Below, piece after piece: positions 46,119 through 59,109 of a DNA stretch of 64,000 nt (positions are counted from its first letter, which is position 1; every line of letters begins with the position of its first letter). A program made the position numbers and the translations under genes. Under the pieces are notes generated by a model, which saw nothing but the letters and a program-made list of their open reading frames with translations, searched no databases and was not told the DNA's origin. The stretch spans positions 186,001 to 250,000 of the forward strand of contig CAJQUW010013680.1 in assembly GCA_907163375.1 (NCBI GenBank), written 5' to 3'. Source of the DNA: Prostheceraeus crozeri. Its lineage: Eukaryota > Platyhelminthes > Polycladida > Euryleptidae.

Positions 46119-47764
46119 GAAAACATGAGCATCTAGACAGCAATCTCTCTTTATAATTTTGTAATCACGTATAGTAGCGTGTGCGCAAACAGTCAACACA
46201 CATCAAATAGCTAAAATATTAGAGCAAATATTTCCCACAGTGCCTGTTCACCGCCCATGAGAAGGTAATGAACGACAGAGGCCCGTTAAGGGCAATTTAT
46301 TTCCGTATGATTCAAAATCTTTTTTGAAGATATTTTTTGGAGAGAAATGCTGCATTTAAAAAAGCAGTATTGCAAAAATTAAACCATCAGTCATTGAAGC
46401 AAAAACACTGTCTTGCAATATGAATCTATCACAATCATGTGAAAGCGTGTAATACCATAACTAAAATATATCAATGCTGTTAGAAATACTTTAAGATAAT
46501 TCCCTATCTGACATAATGTTATTCGATCATGACGAATCGTATTTTATCATACAATGTCAATCACTAACATGTGTTTCACAGCTGCAAAGTCGCAAAATTG
46601 TAGATTACATATCAGTTACATATACTCGTAATAACTATTTTATTTACAGCAATTGCTGTGTTAGAAGAAGCAATAGAGTTATATTACTGACATAGAAACA
46701 CAGGTGACAAACAGTACATCATTCAACAGTGACTTGAACAGTAATTGCCTTCCGTCTTCGGGAAGAGAATTTTCACGAGATGACGATAAATCAAATACAC
46801 GAAAATGACGTGTAAATGAGAAATTCTCTCCCTATTATTATCATCAATGCACAAATTTCTCTTGCTTCCCTCTCTGTGGACTGCAATGTAAGCGATAATT
46901 TGAACTGAATTATCATTAATGTATTCACATCGTCTTTGATATGTGGAGTATATTGAATTTGTCAATGACATGGGCGCTATATTATCATAGCATGCATGAA
47001 TTCCGTAAGTTTTATGATATGTTTCATGAAGCAATTATGAGTAAGCATCAATGTTATTCACAAACATAATCATTACTAATGATGAAGTCTAGCTATCTTT
47101 AATGTCACGAACGGAACGAGATAGTGTCGTCAATACACTTACAGAATGAGTCACTAACACAGCATTGCAGATGTTGACCGAGGATGTGAATGAAACAAGA
47201 AAATATAATAAGTCAAGAATTTGAACAATTATGTGTTCGAAATTGCTATTCTTGAGCAGCTAACGGATGAGAATATCAATCAAAATATTTCTGAGGACTA
47301 CAGTGTATATTCAAGTACTTGAATTGTCTATCGAATAACTCTTAATTAGAGAAAACACCTATAGAATAGACAGATTATCATTTCGATCCAAAATCCTCAT
47401 GTGGCACAGCCGTTTTGAAATGCATGCAATTTACTGATGGAAAGTTCTGAATCTAAGGATTAATGTACAATATTTCACAAATAACTACAGAAGTCAAGTT
47501 TTCAGCGTGCTCTGCCAGCAGTGAAAATAATTATTGTAATGTTAGTGGGAAGTCGGTTTCGAATTATTGGTGCACAATGGACAAATTATTCTAATTAATA
47601 TTGTCACCTCATCAATATACTGTTCATATTATGGAAGAAAAATGCAACCTTTCTGTTCACACGGAACATTAGTTAATCTAATGTCATTTGTGTTTTAACA
47701 AAAGCATACATTGTGTTTTAATAGTCTCATTTTTCGAAGGATGTTATTCAACATTTTTACTCAC
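46119..47764. other. No supported gene
   Basis: AT-rich spacer or intron; only short frames. Confidence 0.4.
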
Positions 47765-47866
47765 ACCCAAAGCATGAGGCGATACAAATAACAAGCCAGG
47801 AGTGGGGCAGTCTTCGTACCACCCTGCAGCTTCCGCACCGAAGTGTGCAAAGTGAATTATCTTGTC
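47765..47866 (-). CDS. Internal exon of an unidentified host gene
   Basis: The minus strand has a strong acceptor (TATTTGTTTACAG) and a strong donor (GTGAGT) around exactly 102 bp, phase 0 at both ends. It encodes 34 residues beginning DKIIHFAHFGAEAAGWYEDC and ending FVSPHALG. The sequence is Gly/Ala/His-rich and protein-like, but I do not recognise the family. It lies on the same strand as the UVSSA exon. That exon ends in phase 2, so the two cannot join without another exon between. Most likely a separate gene. Confidence 0.55.
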
Positions 47867-48284
47867 CTGTAAACAAATACACATCTCACAAATTCATGTT
47901 ATAATGCGCCAGGGGGGAGCCCCGTGAAAATCAGCGGGTGAAAGGCACACCTGCACTGTATTACATTCTGTACCTGTTGATGTTGCTTCAATATAATCAT
48001 TTATACACCCGCATATAAAATATGATGATTTTTGCTAGGACACATTAAATACTTTTTCACCTATTTTCTTTTTACTGAAGTTTTTCTGCTATAATTTCGT
48101 ATATTTCCTTTAAGTTGTTTTATCATCAATACTTAATTCATATGGAGCAGATTGTATATGATTATTTCACAAGAATATAATTGAACAAATAGTCAATCAG
48201 AAGAGCCATGTTACTTAAAGCACAATGTACATATAGACTTGAGCAACCTGCATACAGATCCCTTGTCTGTACTTGCTTACTTAC
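47867..48284. other. No feature seen
   Basis: Non-coding flank of the exon, AT-rich. Confidence 0.4.
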
Positions 48285-48920
48285 TTATGCCATTTAACGT
48301 CGATACTTCCATCCATGTTGAGTACGACGGTTTGCTTGCATAGCAGTTCTCCACTTCGGTTGGTCTATTGCATTGTCTATACGGAGCCCGGGCGCTCGTA
48401 AGTCTTCCTCGATGTTAGTTATCGCTCCATGATTTCTTTGGACGTCCAACAGGTTGGCGACCATCCACTTGCAATTTCCTCACGTGCTTTACCCACTGAC
48501 ATTCGTCCTTCTCCACATGACCACACCATCTTTGTCGACGTCTTCTTGATGTCACCGATAGGCTCCAGGCAAATTCTACTTTTGCGATCCTCATTGGATA
48601 TGCGGTCGGGAGAGGAGACTCCGCACATCCTTATTTCATTTACTTCAAGTCGCCTCAAACACTGATGACATGGCCCGAGTCTCGCTGCCGTACAACATGC
48701 TGGTGAGCACACGTGACTTGTAGATAACTGGCTTGTAAGTGCAATTGCTCTTGATATCTGTGTCATAAACTAAACCAGTGATTGCTTTATCCTAGATAAA
48801 CGAATTCACACATTGTCTCTTCAATAATGTGCCATTAATTTCCACAATTTCACCTTCTCCTATGCTTCCCGATTTGGGAAAGTAAAGCTCAAGTTGTCGA
48901 TAGTATATTCTGTTGACAAG
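48285..48920 (-). pseudogene. LINE 3' fragment (RTE-like or related)
   Basis: Minus-strand pieces in several frames match the C-terminus of a non-LTR polyprotein: EIVEINGTLLKRQCVNSFI, KPVIYKSRVLTSMLYGSETRA, RISNEDRKSRICLEPIGD, then EEDLRAPGLRIDNAIDQPKW with RTAMQANRRTQHGW and a stop near 48290. Multiple frame changes and 5' truncation show a dead copy. It differs from the RTE-like fragments at 17 and 40 kb. Confidence 0.7.
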
Positions 48921-50664
48921 AAATTTGATGTGCTTCTAAAATTATTTTCGATATTGTCTGGCAACCAGAAATGAAATGTTATTTAGACAGAAGCAGTGGA
49001 CAAATTACCTGGATTAAAAAAGAAGCTGTCGGTCAGTGTGCAAACACACTATTCAAATTTCATTAAGAATGACACTTCCATGGGTGACAAGTGTTGACAA
49101 TCATCAAATACTAGTTTAGGAGATTATCTGGATCTAAGTAAATATTCAACAGATTATTCGATCATTTTGACATTTTGAAGCAGCATATGCAAGCGATGTC
49201 AGTAGAACATTTTGCAGACTGCAGACAAAACTGCATTACTAAAAGCCTTAAAGTATCGAAATACTTTTCAATAATTTGATATTACACAACATCGAATGAC
49301 AATCATTTTTCAACTGTCCCAAATGTAAATGGTATCACTTCAGCCATTTATTAATTTCCTGTTTCAATTAATGCTATATCATCAGGCTTACATGGGCAAA
49401 TAATAATTTTTCTCCCAGTTTTCGGTTATAACACGTCTCTTAATGACAAATTTATTTTACGTCTATGATATGTGCAGTATAATGGAGAATATCTTGGAAG
49501 TTAAAACAAAATCGTTGAAATATCAATAGAACTAGCACAGATTTGAAAATCAGCCACAAAAGTCACAAGCGGAATTGCGATGTATCTTTTCAATTATCCA
49601 CTAGTGTGATTCAAAAACGGATAAAATACATCTTGCCATATGGTCAGTCTCGATTCCATTTTAACATAGCATAAATTCATATTTTCAATAATATTGTTTT
49701 GATGTACATAAATGTCTTCAATTTGTTATTTCACTTTCCCGTTACCGAAGCCCTTAATTTTCATCTGATGCGAAAAAACCCAACCAACCAAGGAAAAATA
49801 CTTTTTTAATCGTAGACAAATAATGTTGAACGGTTACAGCAACACTGAATCAATGCGTGATATTTGGTTAGCAATTTTAGACAAATTATTGCGTTATTCC
49901 TACCACAGCGTGTCCCGTAACCGACGTATATTTAACATTGTTCACATTGGCCTTCCAAATTTAAACAAAGAAAACAAGAATTAAGAATGCCACATTCTCT
50001 CTATTTAGGGTTCTCGTGGCGCTCATAAAAGCAAGAAATTTAAGAGGGGCGTGAATTAGAGACGGAACGCTTCTTAAGTAAATTTTCATGATCTCAACTG
50101 TGATTGATTTGCTACTTTCTCAGTAAAATATCTCGTTAATGATAACAGAAGATAATTTCAGTGTTCGATCAATTTCTGAATCTATTAGACGAAACAATTG
50201 AACGCATAATAGAGTAGCGTGTAAAATGAAAATCAGTCAGAGTTACTACTCATGTAACTATATATAATCATGCAGCTCATCTCGAGTTTCCACGTCGACT
50301 TTTTAACTGTCGAGACCGATGCTGATCACATTGAGTGAGTGTTCCCTATGAAAAAATGCTGACACTTAGTTAGATGGTTTTAGTTAGTCTGTTTTGATTT
50401 TCATATTTAGTTTGCATATATTGCTGCTTACAATTCTTGTATCCTTTTTCTTTCGTTTTTGTTTCTTTCCTGTAATATTCAAAATATCGGAGAAAGTTCT
50501 ATATCAAAGGAATTCTCAATAAGTTTTCTTAACACTGACAAGTTTCACAGCGCTACCTTGATTGTAGCTCATATCAGAGAATTAAAAGTGGGACAAATCT
50601 CTGAGACATAATGTAGTACATATTAATTACAATATTAATGCTGAAACTTAGCAACTCTTTCATG
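48921..50664. other. No feature seen
   Basis: AT-rich spacer or intron without recognised exons. Confidence 0.4.
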
Positions 50665-50808
50665 TCAACTGAGATCGACTGTTCTCTTTTCTGTTGCATG
50701 AGCTCCATCAATTTTAATTTTTTCAGAACGAGAACATTGAGTCTCCAGATCCAATTCATTCAGTTCATCAGTCAAACCACATGCTTTAAAGGAATCAGCG
50801 ATCAGATG
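50665..50808 (-). CDS. Possible terminal exon of an unidentified gene
   Basis: A good acceptor (AATCTCACTCAG) is followed in phase 0 by HLIADSFKACGLTDELNELD, then LETQCSRSEKIKIDGAHATE and KRTVDLS before TGA. The composition is acidic and basic mixed, with helix-forming spacing. No family is recognised, and no second exon could be tied to it. It could be a real last exon or a chance open stretch. Confidence 0.35.
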   Translation of the reverse strand, partial: HLIADSFKACGLTDELNELDLETQCSRSEKIKIDGAHATEKRTVDLS

Positions 50809-51540
50809 CTGAGTGAGATTTTCCAAGCATGAGGAATAAATTGAAATAGCAATGACTTAATCAGAGGATGAAGATTACCTCCTTTGTTCTATTTTTGATC
50901 CAATCAGATGTTTATAGTCCACAGTTCATAAAGTTACATGTACTTGGATGGTCGCATTATGATTTTTGCACCTCTAAAATTTTCTTGTGGAAGAATCATG
51001 TCATTAAACGCAATGAGAAGTTCGAGTAGTCACCTTTAGCAGTCGATGCCACGTCACTGTTAGATTGTTTGAAAATTCGTATCTATAATGCAGTATGAAA
51101 GGAGCGATGAACGATTGAATTGTATTAATGTCAGAAAAAGTTTACTGACGTCTCAATAAACATGCAAGAAGGTATAGGTACAACTATCAACGAATCAGCA
51201 TTCAAAAAGCACGGTCGAACTACACAATTTCATCGTCCTTTATCCTCACAGCCGCCACATACACATGCTTACGGCCCTAGTGATCATTGCCTGAAAGAAG
51301 GGGCATCTGCTTCAATCAGCGTTTTCTACATGTTTCTTTTTATACATATTTCTTATTTTTGGATAATTACATAATTAAATCATTCATTCATACATACATC
51401 AAAGAATGGTGGGACTTTCTTCAAATGCAAGCCTTAGTTCTATACTTGCCCAAGGTTAATGCCATCATTCAAATAACTGTACATTTGCACAGTGTACAAT
51501 AACTTTGCATGCTGCGCCACTGATACTTATTAGATATGCA
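50809..51540. other. No feature seen
   Basis: AT-rich, only short frames. Confidence 0.4.
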
Positions 51541-51615
51541 ACCTCGACTTCGCAGACCTCGATGGTCTCACCTCGACCTCGATTAAGCAGATTTTAATCG
51601 ATGTCGAGGTCGGAC
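51541..51615. repeat. CCTCGA-rich inverted repeat
   Basis: Repeated ACCTCGA units (three in about 45 bp) run into CCTCGATTAA, and then the reverse complement TTAATCGATGTCGAGGT follows after a few bases. The design resembles the repeat-rich subterminal ends of the GGAGYC hAT elements, so it may be an eroded transposon end. Confidence 0.45.
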
Positions 51616-51668
51616 TGAATACTAGTCAGATCATCACAGAAATTTTCAGAATCTCGGAAGGCGCGCAT

Positions 51669-51760
51669 TTTCATAGTAGTCATAGGGTGTACAAAATTCT
51701 GTGGAAGTCTCATCTTCGGTCTCGCCCCATGCAGAAACTCGTCCTGGCGGCGGGACTATA
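51669..51760. repeat. Foldback element end, copy 3
   Basis: About 90 bp homologous to the right terminus of the 153-858 element: CATAGTAGTCATAGGGTGTA, GAAGTCTCATCTTCGG, GCAGAAACTCGTCCTGG and the end GGGACTATA. The rest of the element is absent. Confidence 0.7.
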
Positions 51761-54700
51761 AGTATATTTCTATGTTACCATAGTGTTTGAATCATTCACA
51801 TTTTATGCACAAATCTAAACGTGTATTCAAGATTTTTGCGTCCAAAGTAAGCACCTGTTGAGATTGGACGAAAGGTCTCGTGCTATTGGATAACTTAAAT
51901 GAATTTTGTGACTCTTCTTTTACAAAATTGCTTTGAAGCGATTTAATGTCATGTATTGAATAATGTTTTAAGCATATCCGTCAACAATTATAATTTTTCA
52001 TGCGCAATTATTTGTTAGTATAAAGCCTGTTTTGTTTTCATATCATAGGATGTAGTAATTGAGCATTTGAAACTCTCATAGATTATATTGAGATTTTTAG
52101 TGGGTTGACACAACATGATCAATAGCATGATAAACACAAATATTTTTGCTAGTCTTTCAGACAGTTGCCCGGTATCAAAGTCAATCAATATTATATAACC
52201 TAATTCAGGGCCGACTTCGATTAAAATCTAATAGAGGTTGCATTACTGATACTTGTTGCCACTGGTTTCGTTTATCAACCTCCGTATTTCAGAAATTTAT
52301 TCATGGTCGCAAGGAAAAGACAGTAAAACATGTCAAATTCAAGAGAAAATAAGTTTCTGCTGAAATATATGACAGATGTACATCGCACCATATCGCATTA
52401 TGTTTACGCTCCTTTCAAAACTTGCTTCAAACATCATTCAAGCTAAACCTTTTGTATAAATTGACAAGAAGGTCGGCGAAAGTAAGTCAATTGAATTCAC
52501 ATAGTTGTAATGTGTTATTTAGTAAACATCAAATACAGTTGACTTCACAACCATCACACAACATGCTCCGCATCCAGTTGGCGTACAGTACTACTGGACA
52601 TCCCTGGAAAGATCAGTTGAATATCACATTAGGGTTGATCGGAAATGTTGCCTCAAACGGAGTGAATTATTGATATTACACATGACCTCATAACGGGTAT
52701 AACAGTTTGTACTTCAAACCCTGAGGAGGACAGCTAATGAGAAAAGAAAAAAATAATTCACCCTGGAATACAAGTAATTGGATTTCATCTGCGCAAAAAC
52801 ATAAAAGAACACTCAGTGATTTCACTAATCGGATCATGTATAAACAACAGTGGTCTGTAGGACAATAATTGATGATAAATGATTTATGTCCGGTTGAAAT
52901 TGCCTGATATGATTGAGAAGGACCTGGAAAGAGACGAGGACTTTTAGAAGAAAACCATAGAAGCTGTAAAGCAAAACTAAAATAAATTGGAAAATAATTA
53001 GCGGATTTAGATTGGCCAACGGATTAATTTTCTGAGTTTAAACAGTCAAAATCAAATTGACGACCTGTCTGTGATAGTTCACATAACTAGCCAACTACTA
53101 AAGTAATAAAATTTTACAGCACTCAAGTCAATGAGTGTAAGTACCACCTTCACTTTCCATCAGTGAAAATCAATGTCACCAAATACCATTACTGTGATTT
53201 ACAATTACATCATCCTGAGAAAAACTGCATCTTTCTTCTAATATGACGGAAGGTTCTTTCTTAGTAGAGCATTATGATCAACATTAATGATGAAAAAATC
53301 CAAAAGAGTAGACGAACCTGCAGATCAGTGGTACAATAACTGGTCAAGATGTCAAGGTGGCCATTACATCGATTTCTATCATCTATTTCATGCGAATGGT
53401 GAAAATTGTGCAGATTACATTTTAGGAAAGTGTCCGCATACTTGAACAATTTTAGTACAAAAATCCGTGGCAGTTGCACAGACGATGCGTTTCTTTTAAG
53501 AAAGACTGTCTATGTGCTTATGCCCGAGCGGTAGAAAACACATCGCAAGCGAGTCATGTGTATGCCTTGCATCACCAAATCGCGAATATGCTGCGAATAG
53601 CCTATGAATAGACTACTATGCGTGCTCTGAGTGAGGCAAGGTAAAATCCGGCTGGCAGACGATTGACACTCTCAGTACGAAGCATCTGCCATTTCACAAT
53701 TAAATTGATTTTGTATCTCAATGGATCACTGATGAACATAGATAGTGATGAGGGATATTCATAAACATCTCGTGTATTCATGTCATCGATTGAATCTCAA
53801 CTATGAAAAAGTCAGCACGAAAATCTCTTCAATAAGAATCGACGCTATGTAATAAAAAAAATTGTCAGTGGCATTTGATTAGAATTACCTCCTCCAAAGA
53901 CTAAATTAATCCACGCCCCACTGGGGGGGGGGGTTACCCTGGAGAATTTTTTGAAAATCTTTTAAACCTAGCAAGATATAGGCACCAGATTTCTAATAGA
54001 TTGCTTCTACATATTAAACAATTTTTGACTGGAGGATAATAGATTTGTCACTGTACTTTTGGCGTGAGATCAATTTTAAAATTTCAATGTTTGGAATATT
54101 TTGGCTGATTTCGGTATATTCACTTCTAATGCATATTGCGGTATCAATTCTTGATGAAATAAGTTGAGACTACATAAAGGATTCTTCCTATTAATATGGA
54201 GATATTCACAAATACAAAATCTTTGAATGTAAATTATCTGCTCATCATGTATGCATGTTTGAAATTCAAATTTCAAATATGATTTTTGATTATTGTGTAC
54301 TTTTTAGTTCTACATCTAATCAGAAATTATTGAACATTTTCAGAATCACATTGATTTTAGCCTCAGTGTCTCGATAAAAGTCACCGAATTGGTTTGTTTC
54401 TTCACCTGCAGAAACTATTTACTAAAATGTGCGATTTTAGTGATATTTGAGCTGAACTGAAGGTCTAAATTATTTGAACTTTGACCTCATCTAATAAAAT
54501 GATGTAATCTAATAACGATTAATAATCATCATTTTAGTCTATCATTATCATTCTATTACCTTGATCAGATCTTTCGATTAGTACAAGGTCTATTAATTTT
54601 TGTTGTCATTTTCCATTTCAAATTGTGATCTAATGGAAATTTGTTAAAAATTGGCGGTTTTTTATACCTTTGACCTTCACCTCAACCTAGGGATGACCTT

Positions 54701-55547
54701 GAAAATGAAAATAACGTTGTTCTTCTGAATCCCCTTTCAGTTGATGTATGGTTTGGCAAATTTGGTGTATTAGTTTGGGAGAACAGCAGCCCCAGTGACT
54801 AATGGGAGGGAGAGGGGCTCACTAACGTCATCTACGGGTTTCAAAATAAAATTGCGAGTAGCCATCAAAATTGGTTCCTGAGATGTGTTTGACAAATTTA
54901 CAACGCTTGAATAACAAGAACATGTACATAAGATTGAAATAAGAAATTTTGTTGCTCCATGCGCAAAACGTGACGGAAAAAATAAAACCAATTACATCAA
55001 TATCCATGTGCCGGTACTATCTACCGCGTCAGTGTGCATGAATGAGACTCGAATCAAAGTTATTTGAGAAGTAATAGAGATGAAGCACTTAAATGCACGA
55101 TGCATTTGACATATTTAATGGCACTTCGATCAGAATGGATTTACGAGGATGTACTACAACGGAGTTCTCACCCAGGAGTTGGCCAAAATTTGAATGCCTT
55201 TTAATGATCAGTAGCCAGGTTGCATTTAGGCTCTTTTCGCAATTTTGGGGTGCACCCAAAACCAAGATTCATCCCAACCTTGCCTGTACGAACCTGCTAG
55301 ATACATTACACAAAAATATCGGAACTCGGAAATCGTTCTTGCTTGAACAGATTTTCGATGAAATTGTGAAGGAGATGTATAAGGTCTAAATTATAAACAA
55401 AATTAGTTAATCTAGGCCGAACTCTTCGATGACTTCGGGACTTTATGGTTCTCACATAAACTGTCCACATTTTAGTCAAAGCACATCCCTTTTTCCGGAG
55501 ATAAAAAACTTTGAATTTCAAGTATCTGTCATATGTTTTTAACTTAC
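51761..55547. other. No supported gene; presumed UVSSA intron or 3' flank
   Basis: AT-rich. It should contain the last UVSSA exon(s) if the gene is complete, but I could not identify them. A G-run lies at about 53923-53933. Short frames near 52146-52673 and 55093-55389 match nothing known to me. Confidence 0.35.
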
Positions 55548-55897
55548 TTATTAAGCACTCTTTTGGTGACACGGCTTGTCGGCGTATCTTTCATATTCTT
55601 TAAATTCACCAACTTGGACGCTTTCTTTGCTCGACGCTCTTCCAGCAATGCCTGACGTTTTGCAACAGCTTTAGCACGTTCCTGCTCCGCATCGATACGA
55701 GTCTGATCTTCTTGCTTTACAGGTTGACCGAGTTCATCACGAGGTATAATGACGCCATGGAATGGGCATTTCTTGCGATCCCTACGCTGACAGAGGCCAC
55801 CACTAGGTAACGGAGCTCGGCATTCGTGAGTGACCGGTTCAAATGTACCCGAAAATGTCACAGTTCGACGGTTTGTGACCGCCTCAATTGTTTTTTT
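55548..55897 (-). CDS. UVSSA: UVSSA C-terminal domain exon
   Basis: A 350-bp exon with acceptor TTTCTTGCAG and donor GTAAGTT, phase 0 in and phase 2 out. It encodes the most conserved part of UV-stimulated scaffold protein A: TVTFSGTFEPVTHECRAPLP, then SGGLCQRRDRKKCPFHG and VIIPRDELGQPV. This is followed by a charged helix and LVNLKNMKDTPTSRVTKRVL, equivalent to the L-T-N-L-K segment of the human protein. Cysteines in C-x9-C-x7-C-x2-H spacing suggest a metal-binding fold. In known animals UVSSA sits with stalled RNA polymerase II, CSA/CSB and TFIIH, and brings USP7 for transcription-coupled excision repair in the nucleus. The frame shows no damage. Upstream exons should lie to the right and the last exon(s) to the left; neither was found. 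Confidence 0.9.
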
Positions 55898-58800
55898 CTG
55901 CAAGAAAGAGCGTCAATTTCTGTTAAAAAGACGCATCATTTAAGCTAAACACTTTCAGATGATGTACAATTGCGTTTAGGAGAACTGCATCATGATACAA
56001 ATTTGTGACTCAGTATATTGAAGCATATCATGCTTTATACAATAAAAATAGAAAATGCAAGAAAACCTATTAAAACGTGTTTTGTGCTCCGAAATTCCAA
56101 AACAAGCAAGTATTCTGGCATTCCTTGATCTTAAGCAAAATAAGCGAATTATGACTTGCACTTTTCTTGACTTCGACCACATCTTCTGAATGAATGGAGG
56201 AAGCGTGAAAGTGGAAAACATGGGGCGTCTGACCTCATTTTTGAAGCACTGAAAGAACGTTTGGACTGAAAAGCACATTCTTGAAACGTTGGCATAACAA
56301 CTGAGTGCAAGAAATGACATTACATCGATTTATAAAGAAGTTCCTATTCATTGAAGTGCTCAAAACTGCTAATTGAATCAAGAATTATGTGCTGTGAGGA
56401 AGTTGCAGCTGATAGGTGACAGCAACAGCAAATTATTTTTGGCTGCCGCTTGAACAGTATTCCGAAAAAATGAACATTTCGACTGCAGATTTTTGAGATG
56501 AGGGCAGTCACTCCTTACAATATAGTGATATAAGAATATCACCGCTGTTTATAGAACATTGGCCATCACTGCTGTTGTGATATAGATGAAATTTAGTGGT
56601 GAAAAACGTGCATATATTACTTTAAAGTTAACGCTGATTCATTGGCCCCTCTCTTTGCGTCAAATCGCACTTAAATTAGCAAAAAGAACGACTTTTAACA
56701 TGAAAATAATGGCAGTTTCCATTAACTCCCGACTTAAAATCATTGCGAAAAAGAGGAGAATTAAAAGACTGATATATATCTTAATCTCAAAAACAGACAA
56801 TTCACTCACGTCGCTTCATTTCCTGTGAAATCAACGTCGAGAAGATATTGATTTTATTGACTGAAAATAGATTTTGTAACCTATTTTTAGTCACATGAAT
56901 CACGATAAGTTTACGCAAACCATGTTTTTAGTAATTCTGTTTTTGCTACTTATCTAATTATCTGTTGAATTCACAAATCAGTAATAGATGAATTGGAAAC
57001 CGAGAGGACAATTAAGTGGATTGCTTTATAAAATGCGCAGCATCAAATTTGTGTGTGAATAAGAAATTGAGAATAGTTAATGAAAGATTTTTAATTTCAG
57101 TAAATCTCATCAACCTACTTTCCTATTTCTAGATACTTTAAGCGATGCGACACTGGCCAGACAAATTTTTTGAAATTTCAGTCGATGTTCTTTTTCTACT
57201 AACCCTTTTTAAGAAAATTGTACCACAGCAAACATGACAGAGGGTCACAGAGGCAGATAGACAGTACTGGGAGAACAGAGCGCGTATGTAGAAGTCAAGT
57301 AATGGGTATAAAACTACTGAAATTACGACGAAATACTTGAATAGGGAAAACTAAATTTTTTGTTCGAATTATACGTGTATGAGAACACATAGGGATGAAT
57401 GAATAGAGTTTAATAAAATTCAATACGTCTCTTGCTTTATGAGGAGCTTGAGATGGCAGAAATTGAAGTTAAACTGAAGAACATTTCTTCAGATATAGGA
57501 TAACGAGGGATTTGCGAGACCTAACAAAATTCTTCAAGATTATCGCAAGTCTGAGACATTTCACGACATAGAACATTCTAATGGGTGCATTCATGCATGA
57601 TATTTCTCTAGCATTCTGACAAATGTAGTAGATTCCATATTAAAACCTATCTCACTCAAAATTTTTCGCAATAAAAATTGTCTATAGATGGCATTTATTG
57701 CGCACAATACGTCTTAGTAAAATGACTCCACACACCTGAATACGCACACACAGATAAAATGTAATCACTTCATTGTGATACTTAATTCTCACATCTTGGA
57801 ATTTTCGATCTCGTTTCTTGACAGTAATGTTAGAATCTCAATGTAAACGAGTTTTAGTATCTTTATCTGTCTTGTCAGCGGTATCATCAGCTGAAAGTAT
57901 TAAAAGAGAATCGACGAATGCTAAGTCAATTAACCTAACATAGACCATCAGGGCTGCTCATTTCAAAACAAAGCAATACAAAAACTCAACGTAATTCAGT
58001 GACAGCATCAGCTGACAGTTTTAAAATTCCTACTCGAATCATGAAATATTGTCGCATTTTGTCATGGCGTAGGGAATCGGATGACAATGGGGCCATGACT
58101 CAAAATGATTTTAAAATTCTCTTATTTTTTCCTGCCTCCTTCGCCAGACTTGAAAGACACCTTATTCATGAAAGCAACGGCTTCATCAATGCTGCGTGAA
58201 TACCAATCCAATACAACCATCACATTTTCTGCTTATCTAAAATATTTTCTAGCATTTATGGTGGAGTAATAATTTCCATTGTTTTCAGTTGCGTATTGTC
58301 CTCATTTGTGGTCATTCGGATACTTTTTGTAGCACTCCTCAAAACTATATCAGTAAGTGCCTCGGAGAGACAATATCATGCACACCCTGAAGAGTATTCA
58401 AAACGAATACTAAATTATTTTTTGGTAGCGAGTTGCATGTAGCCAAGACAAATTGCTACTTGTTAAAAGAGCCGGTTTTCCCAGAAGGCGCAAAGCGGCC
58501 ACCGAGACTCGAAGAAAAATGTCAAGATCAAGAAGAATCCGCGTATTATCGCAATCTTTTTCAAGTGGACAACTTGGCTGCTGCGATTTCAGATAGATTT
58601 TATCAGCTAGAAAAGAGAAATAGCGTTCGATGAAATCAATACTGAACAAAAATGAAGCACTTTAAGGCAATATGCAATGCTGTCAGTGAATTAGACGAGT
58701 CATTTAAACACAGAACACTATAAATTCGGATACCGATATTCTTCTTTGTATTCGTGTCTCTGTACACGAAAGAAACATACATATCAAACGCGTAAAACTT

Positions 58801-58914
58801 CTAATGAATGAATACATCAGAAAATGCTTCCACTGATCGTGATACCCATGAATGTGGAGTGTAGACACCTGACGATTTGGTTAGTGGAGGTGGACAATAT
58901 GGACCGTGATCAGT
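55898..58914. other. No supported gene; presumed UVSSA intron
   Basis: AT-rich. A minus-strand stretch near 58135-58198 reads IDEAVAFMNKVSFKSGEGGR after a CACGCAG acceptor but is too short to assign. A plus-strand frame at 58433-58633 looks protein-like without known relatives. Confidence 0.35.
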
Positions 58915-58966
58915 TTTGTACAGAAAAAACAGACACCAGTTTGTCATACTTTGTTATTGAGACAAT

Positions 58967-59004
58967 TCACACGAAGCTTTTCGCCCGCTCTCCATCAGGT
59001 GTGA
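58967..59004 (-). ncRNA. Hammerhead-ribozyme-like motif, left arm
   Basis: Mirror copy of the motif at 60100-60137, about 105 bp past the stop codon of the minus-strand GIY-YIG frame; see that entry for the parts. Confidence 0.4.
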
Positions 59005-59109
59005 CACGGGAATGACAAATCATAAAATCAAGATGGGACAAGATGAATACTGGAACGGTGGACAACAACTCACAAGCTACCATGGCAGTAGCAAGTCTGC
59101 AACAAAATC

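Noticed and set aside
53525-53600. GCCCGAGCGGTAGAAA, like a class II tRNA D-arm
   Set aside because: No anticodon arm or T-arm in the right place.
58433-58633. 66-residue plus-strand frame
   Set aside because: Protein-like composition but no family, no splice support and a comparable frame on the other strand.
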